NCBI RefSeq assembly: GCF_022606355.1
Contig: NZ_JAHHZQ010000001.1
Coordinates: 992,001 to 1,056,000 of the forward strand
Reading direction: 5' to 3'
Origin: Leifsonia shinshuensis
GTDB taxonomy: Bacteria; Actinomycetota; Actinomycetes; Actinomycetales; Microbacteriaceae
Length of the DNA stretch: 64,000 nt
Below the pieces are notes generated by a model. That model saw only the letters and a list, made by a program, of their open reading frames with translations. It ran no database searches and was not told where the DNA came from. Position 1 is the first letter of the stretch. Each line of letters begins with the position of its first letter. The translations under genes were made by a program, and so were the position numbers. This document shows positions 31,704 through 40,455 of this stretch, piece by piece.

Positions 31704-32581
31704 CCGGGACGACGATGGAGCGTCCGGCCCTGCGGCGGCGCCGTGACGGCGTCGCGATCGGGCTGACCGTCTGGGGCGTGCTGGTCTTCGCGTTCCTGTT
31801 CCTGCCGATCCTCGTGATGCTGGTCTACTCGTTCAACACCGGACGGTTGCTCGCCACCTGGCAGGGCTTCGGGTTCGACGCCTACGCGAACGCCTGGGCG
31901 AACCCGGTGATTCGCGCCTCGGTGGTCACCTCGCTGGAGGCAGCGGTCGGCGCGGCCGTCGTCTCGACGCTGCTCGGCACGCTGGGCGGCCTCGCCCTCG
32001 CCCGCGCGGCCCGGCGGGCGCCGTGGGTGCTCTGGGCCACCCTGCTGCTGACGATCACGCTGTTCACGCCGGAGATCGTCGATGCGATCTCGATGCTCCC
32101 CTGGTTCGTCAGCCTGGGCACCGACCTCGGTATCGGCGTGTTCAGCAACGGCATGGTGCGCCTGGTCGTGTCGCACGCCGTGCTCTCGGTGGCCGTCGTC
32201 ACCTTCATCGTGCGCGCCAGGATGCAGGGCATGGACGAGTCGCTGGAGGAGGCCGCCGCCGATTTGTACGCTCCCCCGCTCAAACGCTTCTGGCAGATCA
32301 CCCTCCCGGTGGCGAGCCCCGCGATCTGGGCAGGTGCCCTGATGTCGTTCACGCTGAGCCTCGACAACACGATCGTGTCGAGCTTCGTTCAGGTGCCCGG
32401 CGCTACGCCGTGGCCGGTGTACATCTTCAGCGCGCTGCGCGTCGGACTCCGACCGGAGATCGCCGCGGTCTCTGCGGTGATGTTCGTGCTCACCCTGGTG
32501 GCGCTCGCGGTCGTCGCCCTGGTGCTGCGCAAGAGCGGAGCCTCCACGGAGGACATGGCGAAGACGCTGGCGAGCGCGTGA
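31700..32581 (+). CDS. Polyamine-type ABC permease (PotC-like)
   Basis: 293 residues, six predicted helices. The loop LEEAAADLYAPPLKRFWQIT followed by LPVASP is the ATPase-docking site. It starts within the stop of the first permease (ATGA). It completes the transporter. Confidence 0.9.
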   Translation: MTGTTMERPALRRRRDGVAIGLTVWGVLVFAFLFLPILVMLVYSFNTGRLLATWQGFGFDAYANAWANPVIRASVVTSLEAAVGAAVVSTLLGTLGGLALARAARRAPWVLWATLLLTITLFTPEIVDAISMLPWFVSLGTDLGIGVFSNGMVRLVVSHAVLSVAVVTFIVRARMQGMDESLEEAAADLYAPPLKRFWQITLPVASPAIWAGALMSFTLSLDNTIVSSFVQVPGATPWPVYIFSALRVGLRPEIAAVSAVMFVLTLVALAVVALVLRKSGASTEDMAKTLASA

Positions 32582-32619
32582 GCGCGTGAGCGCATGACCG
32601 CGCCGCGGCGAGAGACGAG

Positions 32620-32976
32620 ATGAGGACCATGGACATCCTGAACGAGACCACGAGCGTGCCGGCGCTGGGCCTTCCCCTCCACGCCGTCCCCGGAGACGAG
32701 CTGACCGCCCTGGCCGAGCTCGGGCGCTTCGGCGGCCCGGACGGCAGAGCGCTGGAGGTCGGGATCTGGGAGATGGCGCCCGGCACGGCCACCGATGTGG
32801 AGGCGGACGAGCTCTTCGTGGTGATCGCCGGCCGCGCGGTCGTGGACTTCCCCGACACGGGGCGGCGGCTCGACCTGGCGCCCGGCGACGTGGTGCGGCT
32901 GTCGGCCGGCGACCGGACCGTCTGGACGGTGTCGGAGACCTTGCGGAAGGTCTACCTGACGGCCGCCGGCGACTGA
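32620..32976 (+). CDS. Small cupin protein of the amine locus
   Basis: 118 residues, single cupin barrel. The block TDVEADELFVVIAGRAVVDF and the turn RLDLAPGDVVRLSAGD match the (S)-ureidoglycine/EutQ-like cupins often placed in amine-utilisation operons. The first histidine motif is largely replaced by acidic residues, so metal binding is doubtful. The ATG at 32620 is used; an in-frame ATG three codons later is equally possible. Role unknown. Confidence 0.75.
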   Translation: MRTMDILNETTSVPALGLPLHAVPGDELTALAELGRFGGPDGRALEVGIWEMAPGTATDVEADELFVVIAGRAVVDFPDTGRRLDLAPGDVVRLSAGDRTVWTVSETLRKVYLTAAGD

Positions 32977-33016
32977 CCGGCCGCGCCTGTCGCCCGAACG
33001 GCGCTCAGGCCCTGCT

Positions 33017-33084
33017 CAGCCCCGCACCCGTCTCAGCCCCGCACCCGTCTCAGCCCCGCACCCGTCTCAGCCCCTCACTCGTCT
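33017..33084. repeat. 17-bp tandem repeat, four units, at the PucR gene end
   Basis: Three identical copies of CAGCCCCGCACCCGTCT (33017-33067) and a fourth, diverged copy (33068-33084) that is the true last codons and stop of the PucR gene. The array looks like slippage of the gene's own 3' end into the intergenic space. Confidence 0.85.
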
Positions 33085-34617
33085 GGCCAGCACCGCCGCG
33101 TGCAGCGCACCGACGGTCTCGCCGTCGTCCAGGTCGAGGCTCAGCAGGTCTTCGATCAGCGCGATCCGCTGGTAGAAGACCGAGCGCGAGAGGTGACTCG
33201 CCGCCGCCGCACGGGTGCGGTTGCCGGGGTGGCTCAGGTACGCCCGCAGCACCTCGACGAGGTCGCCGTCGTTGGCGAGGTCGTACTCGATCAGCGGGCG
33301 CAGCATCCGTTCGGAGTACTCCTGCAGTCGCGGGTCATCGCCGAAAGCCGTGACCAGACGCAGGAGGGGCCGGCTCTCGGCCCGCTGCACGACGGCGTGC
33401 CGGCCGCGCCCTCCCGCGCCGCGGCCGCTGAGCTCCACGGCCTCCTCGACCGACGCGAGCAGTCCGGGGATGCCGTGCGCGTCCGATCCGACGCCGACGA
33501 CGGCGGCGTCCCCGCTGGCGAGCGCCTCGGCGACGGCGTCCGCGGCGGGGCGGCCGGCGCGCGCCGACACCACCAGCACCAGCAGTCCGGGCGACGACGG
33601 ATGTGCGGCGGCGATCGCCTGGGCGCCGGCCGCCGTCGCGGCCTCCACCGCCCGGGCTGCGCCGCCGGGCTCCACACGACCGGTGCGGCTGCGCACGGCG
33701 ACGCCCGCGAGTACGCGACCGGCGACCGGGAACCCTGCGGCCTCGAACCGTGCGGCCATCCCGCCGTCACGCGAGAACCGGCGCCCCAGCAAGGCGGCGA
33801 GGAGTGCGTCGTGGCTGCGCCGGATCCACTCGTCGTCGTCGCGGTCCGCGAGGCGGCTGAGCGCGAGCGCCACGGCGGCCTGTTCGAGCACGCTGGACCG
33901 GCCGGCGGGGTGCGGCTCGCCGGGTAGCGCGACCAGGTGCCCCCAGCGCATCCCGCGCGCCTCCACCGGCGTCATCGTCCAACCCGGTTCGCCGGCACCG
34001 CGGTGGGCGGCCCGCGACCGCTGCTCCCAGCGGTCCAGCTCGGCCTCGCCCTCCCCGACGTTCTCGGCCACGAGCACCTGGTGGCCGGTGTCCTCCAGCA
34101 CGACAGGGCAGCCGAGGGCGCGCGCGGCTTGCGCCACGATGAAGTCGGCCGGGCTGCCGCGCAGGCTGAGGCCGGTGAAGAGCTCGCGGATCTCGTCGCG
34201 TGCCCGCAGGGCCACCGTCTGATCGTCGATGATGCGCGCGTGCACCGCTTCGGTGATGGCGACGAACCGCGCCTCGCGGTGGAGCACGATGAACGGGAGG
34301 CCGGCGTCCCGGAACTCGTCGACGAGCGGGCGCGGGGCGACCGGCGTGCGATCGCCGAGCTCGAGCACGAGGCCGGCGATCTCCGCCTCGGCGAGCTCGC
34401 GCCCCAGGCTGCGCAGGCCGCGCGCGTCGCGCGGCCAGGCGAGACCGGTGGCGAGCAGCAGCTCTCCGCCGGAGACCAGCCGCGCGACGTCGGCGGTCTC
34501 GGCCACGTGCACCCAGCGCACGAGCACGTCGAGACCGCCCTCGCCGGCGAGGACCTCGGGCAGGGCGTCCGCCATCGGGTCCATCCGGAGGATCTCCCGA
34601 ACCGTCGGCAGGAGCAT
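33067..34617 (-). CDS. PucR-family transcriptional regulator
   Basis: 516 residues. The N-terminal PucR sensor domain (about 4-125; LPTVREILRMDPMADALPEV) is followed by a GAF-like middle and the C-terminal PucR helix-turn-helix (about 450-510; YLSHPGNRTRAAAASHLSRS). The family typically controls purine, amine or GABA use in Gram-positive bacteria. It is divergent from the dehydrogenase-aminotransferase pair and convergent with the transporter genes, so it is the likely local activator. The ATG at 34617 follows GGGAGGCGAG; the upstream open frame to 34677 lacks homology. Confidence 0.9.
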   Translation of the reverse strand: MLLPTVREILRMDPMADALPEVLAGEGGLDVLVRWVHVAETADVARLVSGGELLLATGLAWPRDARGLRSLGRELAEAEIAGLVLELGDRTPVAPRPLVDEFRDAGLPFIVLHREARFVAITEAVHARIIDDQTVALRARDEIRELFTGLSLRGSPADFIVAQAARALGCPVVLEDTGHQVLVAENVGEGEAELDRWEQRSRAAHRGAGEPGWTMTPVEARGMRWGHLVALPGEPHPAGRSSVLEQAAVALALSRLADRDDDEWIRRSHDALLAALLGRRFSRDGGMAARFEAAGFPVAGRVLAGVAVRSRTGRVEPGGAARAVEAATAAGAQAIAAAHPSSPGLLVLVVSARAGRPAADAVAEALASGDAAVVGVGSDAHGIPGLLASVEEAVELSGRGAGGRGRHAVVQRAESRPLLRLVTAFGDDPRLQEYSERMLRPLIEYDLANDGDLVEVLRAYLSHPGNRTRAAAASHLSRSVFYQRIALIEDLLSLDLDDGETVGALHAAVLARRVRG

Positions 34618-34766
34618 CCGCTCGCCTCCCGGACGATGTGTACTGTCTTGCCCGAACGCCCGACGATCTGGCATCACCGATCGCTCCTCCGCTCTGTGAT
34701 CATGGGGATTGCAAGCCTACTTCCCCGCCGGGCATTCCGTCCGGCGCAGCACTCCAGGAGGACTCC

Positions 34767-36251
34767 GTGGCCCTGATCCGCCACTTCGTGAACGGCGAGG
34801 AGACCGGCGAGCCGGCACGCCTCGGACCGGTCTTCGATCCCGCGACCGGCATCCGCCAGCACGACGTCGCGCTCGCCAGCGCCGCCGAGACCGAGGCCGC
34901 GATCGCCGCGGCCAAGGCCGCGCTTCCCGGCTGGCGCGCCACGAGCCTCACCAAACGCGCCGACGTGCTCTTCCGTCTCCGTCACCTCCTCACCGAGCGT
35001 CGCGCCGAGCTGGCCGCCATCGTGACGAGCGAGCACGGCAAGGTCCTCTCCGACGCAGCGGGCGAGATCGGCCGTGGGCTCGAGAACGTCGAGTTCGCTT
35101 CGGGTCTGATCGACAAGCTCAAGGGCGAGTACAGCGAGCAGGTCTCCACCGGCATCGACGTGCACAGCGTCAAGCAGCCGGTCGGCGTCGTCGCGTGCAT
35201 CACGCCCTTCAACTTCCCGGTGATGGTCCCGCTGTGGATGGTCGCCAGCGCGATCGCCTGCGGCAACACCGTCGTCCTCAAGCCCAGCGAGAAGGACCCG
35301 TCGGCCTCCGTCTTCCTCGCCAAGCTGTTCGCCGAAGCCGGGCTGCCCGCCGGCGTGCTCAACGTCGTGCACGGCGACAAGGAGGCCGTGGACACCCTCC
35401 TCGACTCCCCCGACGTGTCGGCCGTCTCGTTCGTCGGGTCGACCCCGATCGCCCGGTCGATCTACCAGCGCGCCAGCGCGAACGGCAAGCGGGTGCAGGC
35501 CCTGGGCGGCGCCAAGAACCACATGGTGGTGCTCGAAGACGCCGATATCGAGGCAGCGGCCGACGCCGCCGTCTCCGCAGCCTACGGTTCGGCCGGCGAG
35601 CGCTGCATGGCCGTCAGCGTGCTGGTCGCGGTCGGCGAGGCCGGCGACAAGCTCGTCCCGGCCATCCAGCGACGCCTCGGTGCGCTCGCGATCGGCCCGG
35701 GCACCGACCCGGCCAGCGAGATGGGCCCGCTCATCACGCGCGAGCACCGCGACAAGGTCGCCTCCTACGTCGCGAAGGCCGCGGCGGAGGGCGCAACGGT
35801 CGTCGTCGACGGCACCGCCCAGCAGTTCGACGGCGACGGTTTCTTCGTCGGCGTCAGCCTGGTCGACGACGTCGCGCCCGGCATGGCCGTCTACGACGAC
35901 GAGATCTTCGGCCCTGTGCTCTCGGTCGTGCGCGTCGACACCTTCGACGAGGCGGTCGCCCTGATCAACGCGAACCCGTACGGCAACGGCGTCGCGCTGT
36001 TCACGCGCGACGGCGGAGCCGCCCGACAGTTCGAGTTCGAGATCGAGGTGGGCATGGTCGGCATCAATGTGCCGATCCCCGTCCCGGTGGGCGCCTACTC
36101 GTTCGGCGGGTGGAAGAACTCGCTGTTCGGCGACTCGCACATCTACGGCCCGGAGTCGTTCCACTTCTACACGCGCAGCAAGGTCGTGACCACGCGCTGG
36201 CCCGACCCCGTGCACTCGAAGATCGAGCTCGCCTTCCCCGGCAACTCCTGA
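34767..36251 (+). CDS. mmsA: CoA-acylating (methyl)malonate-semialdehyde dehydrogenase
   Basis: 494 residues of the aldehyde dehydrogenase superfamily. The active-site block is YGSAGERCMAVSV, with catalytic C280, in the form typical of MmsA, and the N-terminal VNGEETGEPARLGPVFDPAT also fits. The usual acyl-dehydrogenase catalytic glutamate is replaced here (LGGAKNHMVV), as in the CoA-acylating class. It would convert malonate semialdehyde to acetyl-CoA or methylmalonate semialdehyde to propionyl-CoA. GTG start at 34767 after AGGAGGACTCC. It forms an operon with the aminotransferase 31 bases downstream. Confidence 0.9.
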   Translation: MALIRHFVNGEETGEPARLGPVFDPATGIRQHDVALASAAETEAAIAAAKAALPGWRATSLTKRADVLFRLRHLLTERRAELAAIVTSEHGKVLSDAAGEIGRGLENVEFASGLIDKLKGEYSEQVSTGIDVHSVKQPVGVVACITPFNFPVMVPLWMVASAIACGNTVVLKPSEKDPSASVFLAKLFAEAGLPAGVLNVVHGDKEAVDTLLDSPDVSAVSFVGSTPIARSIYQRASANGKRVQALGGAKNHMVVLEDADIEAAADAAVSAAYGSAGERCMAVSVLVAVGEAGDKLVPAIQRRLGALAIGPGTDPASEMGPLITREHRDKVASYVAKAAAEGATVVVDGTAQQFDGDGFFVGVSLVDDVAPGMAVYDDEIFGPVLSVVRVDTFDEAVALINANPYGNGVALFTRDGGAARQFEFEIEVGMVGINVPIPVPVGAYSFGGWKNSLFGDSHIYGPESFHFYTRSKVVTTRWPDPVHSKIELAFPGNS

Positions 36252-36282
36252 TCCGCCGACAGCTCCGGAAGGGACCATCCGC

Positions 36283-37707
36283 ATGACCGACACCATCTCC
36301 ACCGCCACCGGCGCCGCGGCTCGCACGGGGTTCACCGACCGCCGCGGCATCGAGCACGCCTTCGGCGACTCCGACGCCGAGACGCAGGTGCGCAGCGACG
36401 ACCGCAGCCACGTCTTCCACTCGTGGAGCGCGCAGGCGCAGATCGACCCGCTGCCGATCGCCGCGGGCGAGGGCTCGACGTTCTGGGATTACCAGGGCAA
36501 CGCGTACCTCGACTTCAGCTCGCAGCTCGTCAACCTCAACCTGGGTCACCAGCACCCCGACCTGGTCGCCGCCATCCAGCAGCAGGCGGGTCGACTCGCC
36601 ACCATCCAGCCCTCGATGGCGAACGACGTCCGTGGCGAGCTCGCCCGCCGCATCGCCCGGGTCGCCCCCGGCACCCTGAACAGGGTGTTCTTCACGAACG
36701 GCGGCGCCGACGCGAACGAGTACGCCGTACGGATGGCGCGGCGGGTCACCGGGCGCCGCAAGGTGCTCTCGATGTATCGCTCCTATCACGGCGGCACGGC
36801 GACGGCGATCTCGCTCACGGGCGACCCGCGGCGCTGGGCCAACGAGCCGAGCGACCCGTCGGTGGCGCACTTCTTCGGGCCGTACCTCTACCGCTCGGCG
36901 TTCCACGCGACGACTCCGGAGGAGGAGACGCAGCGTGCGCTCGAGCACCTCGAGAACGTCATCGTTCTGGAGGGCGCCGCCACCGTCGCCGCGATCATCA
37001 TCGAGACGATCGTCGGGACCAACGGCGTCCTGGTGCCGCCGCCGGGCTACCTCGCGGGCGTCCGCGCACTCTGCGACAAGTACGGCATCGTCTACATAGC
37101 CGACGAGGTCATGGTCGGTTTCGGCCGGGTCGGCGAGTGGTTCGCCGTCGACGCGTTCGATGTGGTCCCCGACCTCATCACGTTCGCGAAGGGGGTCAAC
37201 TCCGGATACGTCCCTCTCGGCGGCGTGGTCATCTCCGACGCGATCGCCTCGTTCTTCGACGACGTGTCCTTCCAGGGCGGCCTCACCTACTCGGGGCACC
37301 CGCTGGCGTGCGCGGCGGGCGTCGCGACGTTCGACGTGTTCGAGCGCGACGACATCCTCGGGCGGGTCCGCGATCTCGGCGAGCGCGTCGTCGAGCCAGA
37401 GATCACGGCCTGGCTTGACCGGCACCCCTCGCTGGGCGAGGTGCGCGGACGCGGACTGTTCTGGGCGCTCGAGCTGGTGCGCGACCGCGAGACGCGGGAA
37501 CCGCTGGTCCCCTTCAACGCGGCAGGCGCCGATGCAGCACCGATGGGAAAGGTCGCTGCCGCGTGCAAGGCGGCGGGCGTCTGGCCCTTCACGCACTTCA
37601 ACCGCATCCACATCGCGCCGCCGCTCGTCATCGACGAGAACGAGCTGCGCCGCGGCCTCGCCGCGATCGACGCGGCGCTCACCGTCGCCGACGGCTACGC
37701 GAGCTGA
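36283..37707 (+). CDS. Class III aminotransferase (omega-amino acid:pyruvate type)
   Basis: 474 residues. The PLP lysine is about K303 (TFAKGVNSGYVPLGGVV), and YIADEVMVGFGRVGEWF supplies the cofactor aspartate. Paired with an MmsA-type dehydrogenase, it most likely transaminates beta-alanine or a related omega-amine to a semialdehyde that MmsA then oxidises. GABA or putrescine as substrate cannot be excluded. The ATG at 36283 has GGAAGGGA upstream. A dispersed palindrome lies directly after its stop. Confidence 0.88.
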   Translation: MTDTISTATGAAARTGFTDRRGIEHAFGDSDAETQVRSDDRSHVFHSWSAQAQIDPLPIAAGEGSTFWDYQGNAYLDFSSQLVNLNLGHQHPDLVAAIQQQAGRLATIQPSMANDVRGELARRIARVAPGTLNRVFFTNGGADANEYAVRMARRVTGRRKVLSMYRSYHGGTATAISLTGDPRRWANEPSDPSVAHFFGPYLYRSAFHATTPEEETQRALEHLENVIVLEGAATVAAIIIETIVGTNGVLVPPPGYLAGVRALCDKYGIVYIADEVMVGFGRVGEWFAVDAFDVVPDLITFAKGVNSGYVPLGGVVISDAIASFFDDVSFQGGLTYSGHPLACAAGVATFDVFERDDILGRVRDLGERVVEPEITAWLDRHPSLGEVRGRGLFWALELVRDRETREPLVPFNAAGADAAPMGKVAAACKAAGVWPFTHFNRIHIAPPLVIDENELRRGLAAIDAALTVADGYAS

Positions 37708-37717
37708 CCCACCACGA

Positions 37718-37777
37718 TCGCTTCCTCACTTTCTTCCGCAACACGCCGTGTGGAGCCGGGAGAAAGTGAGGAAGCGA
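37718..37777. repeat. Second copy of the aceA-aceB palindrome
   Basis: Arms 37718-37738 and 37757-37777 pair at 20 of 21 positions; the loop carries ACACGCCGTGT. Arm and loop resemble the element at 17335-17412. It lies between the aminotransferase and the NYN-domain gene and may end transcription of the former. Confidence 0.8.
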
Positions 37778-37812
37778 CGGCGGCGAGAGGGAGCCCGGGA
37801 TATCGTGACTGC

Positions 37813-38934
37813 ATGAGCGAACCCGGGGACGGCCGTGTCGCGGTCTACATAGACTTCGACAACATCATCATCTCGCGCTACGACCAGGTGCACGGCCGAG
37901 GTCAGTTCATGCGCGACCGGCAGAAGTCGGGTACCCAGCCGAAGCCCGCCTTCGTGGCGAAGCTGGCCGAGGCGCGTGTCGACCTCGGCGCCGTCATCGA
38001 CTTCGCGTCGTCGTTCGGCACGCTCGTGCTCACCCGGGCGTACGCGGACTGGTCCGCCGCCGTCAACGCCGAGTACCGCGGGCAGCTCGTCGGCCGCGCC
38101 GTGGACCTGGTGCAGCTGTTCCCCGCGGCGGCCTACGCCAAGAACGGCGCCGACATCCGCCTCGCGGTCGATGCGGTGGAGGATCTCTTCCGGCTCCCGG
38201 AGCTCACGCACGTCGTGATCGTCGCGGGCGACTCGGACTACGTGCCGCTGGCCCAGCGCATCAAGCGCCTCGGGCGGTACGTCATCGGCATCGGCGTCGC
38301 CGGCTCGACGGCCCGTTCGCTCGCGGCCGCCTGCGACGAGTTCGTGAGCTACGACGACCTCCCCGGCATCGCCCGCGACGAGGCGGCGACGGACGCCGCC
38401 GGGACGGTCGGCCCCGCCGAGGAGTCCGAGGCCGACGTCGAAACAGATACCGAACCGGCCGAGGCCGACACCGACGCCGCGGCACAGGTTGCCGCGAGCG
38501 CAACCACGTCGACGCGTCGCAGCCGCAGCGCCGCGCCGGAGCCGAACGAGAGCGCGCCGGAGGCCGAACAGCCGAAGCGCCCCGCCCGCAAGCGCAAGGC
38601 GGCCGCACCGGACGAGGAGCCGGAGGACGAGCCGGCCGAAGACCCGCAGATCGTCGCCACCCGGCTGCTCGCGCGTGCCATGCAGCTCGGCCATGAGAAG
38701 GACGACGCGGAGTGGCTGCACAGCTCGTCGGTGAAAGGCCAGATGAAGCGGATGGACCCGTCGTTCAGCGAGAAGGCGCTCGGGTTCCGCTCGTTCAGCG
38801 ACTTCATCAAGTCCCGGAGCTCGCTCGTCGAGCTCGACGACAGCTCGACCGCGCAGATGCTCCGGCTGGCGCCGACTCGCACGCGGCGCGTCCGGCACAG
38901 CGGCAAGGCCTCCGACAGGGTGTCCCCCTCATGA
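37813..38934 (+). CDS. NYN-domain putative RNase with C-terminal LOTUS domain
   Basis: 373 residues. The N-terminal NYN (PIN-like) nuclease domain (about 8-180) has the acidic residues in VYIDFDNIII, KNGADIRLAVDA and IVAGDSDYVPLAQRI. A long acidic/Ala-rich linker (about 190-275) leads to a C-terminal OST-HTH/LOTUS-like domain (about 278-350; FSEKALGFRSFSDFIKSRS). NYN-LOTUS proteins are thought to bind and cut RNA. ATG start at 37813; the ribosome site is weak. The stop overlaps the next gene by ATGA, linking it to a small membrane protein. Confidence 0.88.
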   Translation: MSEPGDGRVAVYIDFDNIIISRYDQVHGRGQFMRDRQKSGTQPKPAFVAKLAEARVDLGAVIDFASSFGTLVLTRAYADWSAAVNAEYRGQLVGRAVDLVQLFPAAAYAKNGADIRLAVDAVEDLFRLPELTHVVIVAGDSDYVPLAQRIKRLGRYVIGIGVAGSTARSLAAACDEFVSYDDLPGIARDEAATDAAGTVGPAEESEADVETDTEPAEADTDAAAQVAASATTSTRRSRSAAPEPNESAPEAEQPKRPARKRKAAAPDEEPEDEPAEDPQIVATRLLARAMQLGHEKDDAEWLHSSSVKGQMKRMDPSFSEKALGFRSFSDFIKSRSSLVELDDSSTAQMLRLAPTRTRRVRHSGKASDRVSPS

Positions 38935-39362
38935 CCGCGGAGCCCGGCGCGCGGCCTGCTGCCGGGCCGCGCCCGGGAGTCGTGACGGCCGTCGCCGTGC
39001 TCTGCTGGGTCGTCGGCACGCTGGAGCTCGTGCTCAGCATCCTGGTGCTGGTGTTGTCGGCGGTCCCCGAAGCACTGCCCTCGACGCTGGCCGGGAGCCT
39101 GTTCCCATCGTCGATCGGCTACCTGGTCGTCGCGCTCGCCTACCTCGCGGTCGGTTTCGGGGTCTTCCGCGGGGTCGACGTCGCGCGCGTCATCGTGCTG
39201 CTCGCGAGCCTGATCCACCTGGCCGTCGGGCTCTACACCGCGCTCACCAGCGAGCCGATCGCCGGGATCCTTTCGATGGGCCTCGCGGTCGCGATCGTCC
39301 TTCCGCTCTGGGTCGGTCGGGGCGCCGCCTGGTTCGACGCCCGGCGCACTCCACGACCCTGA
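38931..39362 (+). CDS. Small four-helix membrane protein
   Basis: 143 residues, about four membrane helices, short Pro-rich N-terminus. It is translationally coupled to the NYN-LOTUS gene (ATGA overlap). No recognised motif; function unknown. Confidence 0.75.
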   Translation: MTAEPGARPAAGPRPGVVTAVAVLCWVVGTLELVLSILVLVLSAVPEALPSTLAGSLFPSSIGYLVVALAYLAVGFGVFRGVDVARVIVLLASLIHLAVGLYTALTSEPIAGILSMGLAVAIVLPLWVGRGAAWFDARRTPRP

Positions 39363-39392
39363 GATCCTGAGGCGGCGCACAGGATCCACGCG

Positions 39393-40340
39393 TTGACTGT
39401 CGCCATGGCACACGTGTGGTTGGCAGAGCAGTGGGGATCGCCCGACACCTGGACGTTCGTCGAGCGGGAGGTTCCGAGCCCGGGCCGCGGAGAGGTCACG
39501 ATCCGGGTGCACGCGGCCGGGGTCAACCCGGCCGACTACAAGCACGTCGCCAACCCGCGCCCGGGTCTCGAACTGCCCGTACCGATCGGCTACGAGGTCG
39601 CCGGCGAGCTCGTGGAGCTCGGACCGGACACCGAGATCGCCTCGGGCGGCGGTACCCCGGGCGACGCCGTGGTCGCGTTCCGGATCCGGGGCGGCTACGC
39701 CACCGAGCTCACCGTCCCGGCCGCCGACGTGTTCGCCAAGCCCGCGCGCCTGGCGGACGAGGAGGCCGCCAATCTCCTGCTCGCCGGCTCGACCGCCGCG
39801 CAGATGCTGGACGTCACGCGCGTCGCCGCCGGAGACACCATCCTGGTGCACGGCGCCTCCGGAGCGGTCGGCGTCAGCATCCTGCAGCAGGCCGCCGAAC
39901 TGGACGCCCGGGTCATCGGCACCGCGAGCGAGAGCAGCTTCGCGCGGGTCCGCCGCTTCGGCGGCCACCCGGTCGCCTACGGCCCCGGGCTCGCCGACCG
40001 GGTACGCGCGGAGGCGAACGGACCGATCGCCGCAGCCCTCGACACCGTCGGCACGGAGGAGGCGGTGGAGGTTTCGCTCGCTCTCGTCGCCGACCGCGAC
40101 CGCATCGTCACGATCGTCGCTTCGGAGCGTGCGAAGACGGAGGGGTTCCACGCCGTCGCCGGCGCGCAGCCCGAGAGCGCCGCCTTCCGTGACGCGGTGC
40201 GTCCACGCCTCCTGCAGCTCGCGGCGGAGGGCCGCCTGCAGGTGCCGATCGCCCGCACCTACCCGCTGGCCGAGGCGCCGGAGGCTCTCCGCTTCCTGGC
40301 CGAAGGACACCCCGGCGGCAAGCTCGCGCTGCTCCCATGA
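39393..40340 (+). CDS. Zinc-independent MDR oxidoreductase (quinone-reductase-like)
   Basis: About 315 residues of the medium-chain dehydrogenase family. The substrate-domain block is VHAAGVNPADYKHVANPRPG and the nucleotide motif is ILVHGASGAVGVSILQQAA. The structural-zinc cysteines are absent, as in NADPH:quinone reductases. A TTG start at 39393 has AGGATCC at good spacing; the in-frame ATG at 39405 is the alternative. Stands alone. Confidence 0.85.
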   Translation: MTVAMAHVWLAEQWGSPDTWTFVEREVPSPGRGEVTIRVHAAGVNPADYKHVANPRPGLELPVPIGYEVAGELVELGPDTEIASGGGTPGDAVVAFRIRGGYATELTVPAADVFAKPARLADEEAANLLLAGSTAAQMLDVTRVAAGDTILVHGASGAVGVSILQQAAELDARVIGTASESSFARVRRFGGHPVAYGPGLADRVRAEANGPIAAALDTVGTEEAVEVSLALVADRDRIVTIVASERAKTEGFHAVAGAQPESAAFRDAVRPRLLQLAAEGRLQVPIARTYPLAEAPEALRFLAEGHPGGKLALLP

Positions 40341-40352
40341 CCGACCGTCCCT

Positions 40353-40408
40353 GACCTCTGCACCCCGACTTCCGCACGCCGACTTCTGCACGCCGACTTC
40401 TGCACGCC
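40353..40408. repeat. 14-bp tandem repeat, four units
   Basis: Four consecutive 14-base units close to GACTTCTGCACGCC: two identical (40381-40394, 40395-40408) and two with one or two changes (40353-40366, 40367-40380). They fill the space between the oxidoreductase stop and the gad terminator. Confidence 0.85.
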
Positions 40409-40412
40409 GAGA

Positions 40413-40454
40413 CCGGCGCGTCGCGCAGGGCTCCGGACACGCGCGTCGCGCCGG
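40413..40454 (-). terminator. Hairpin terminator abutting the gad stop
   Basis: 14-base arms (40413-40426 and 40441-40454) pair at 13 of 14 positions. The stem ends one base from the gad stop codon. It may also stop transcripts from the convergent oxidoreductase gene. Confidence 0.7.
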
Positions 40455-40455
40455 G

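Noticed and set aside
33017-33084. Possible CRISPR-like array
   Set aside because: Units are directly adjacent with no spacers, and no cas genes are present.
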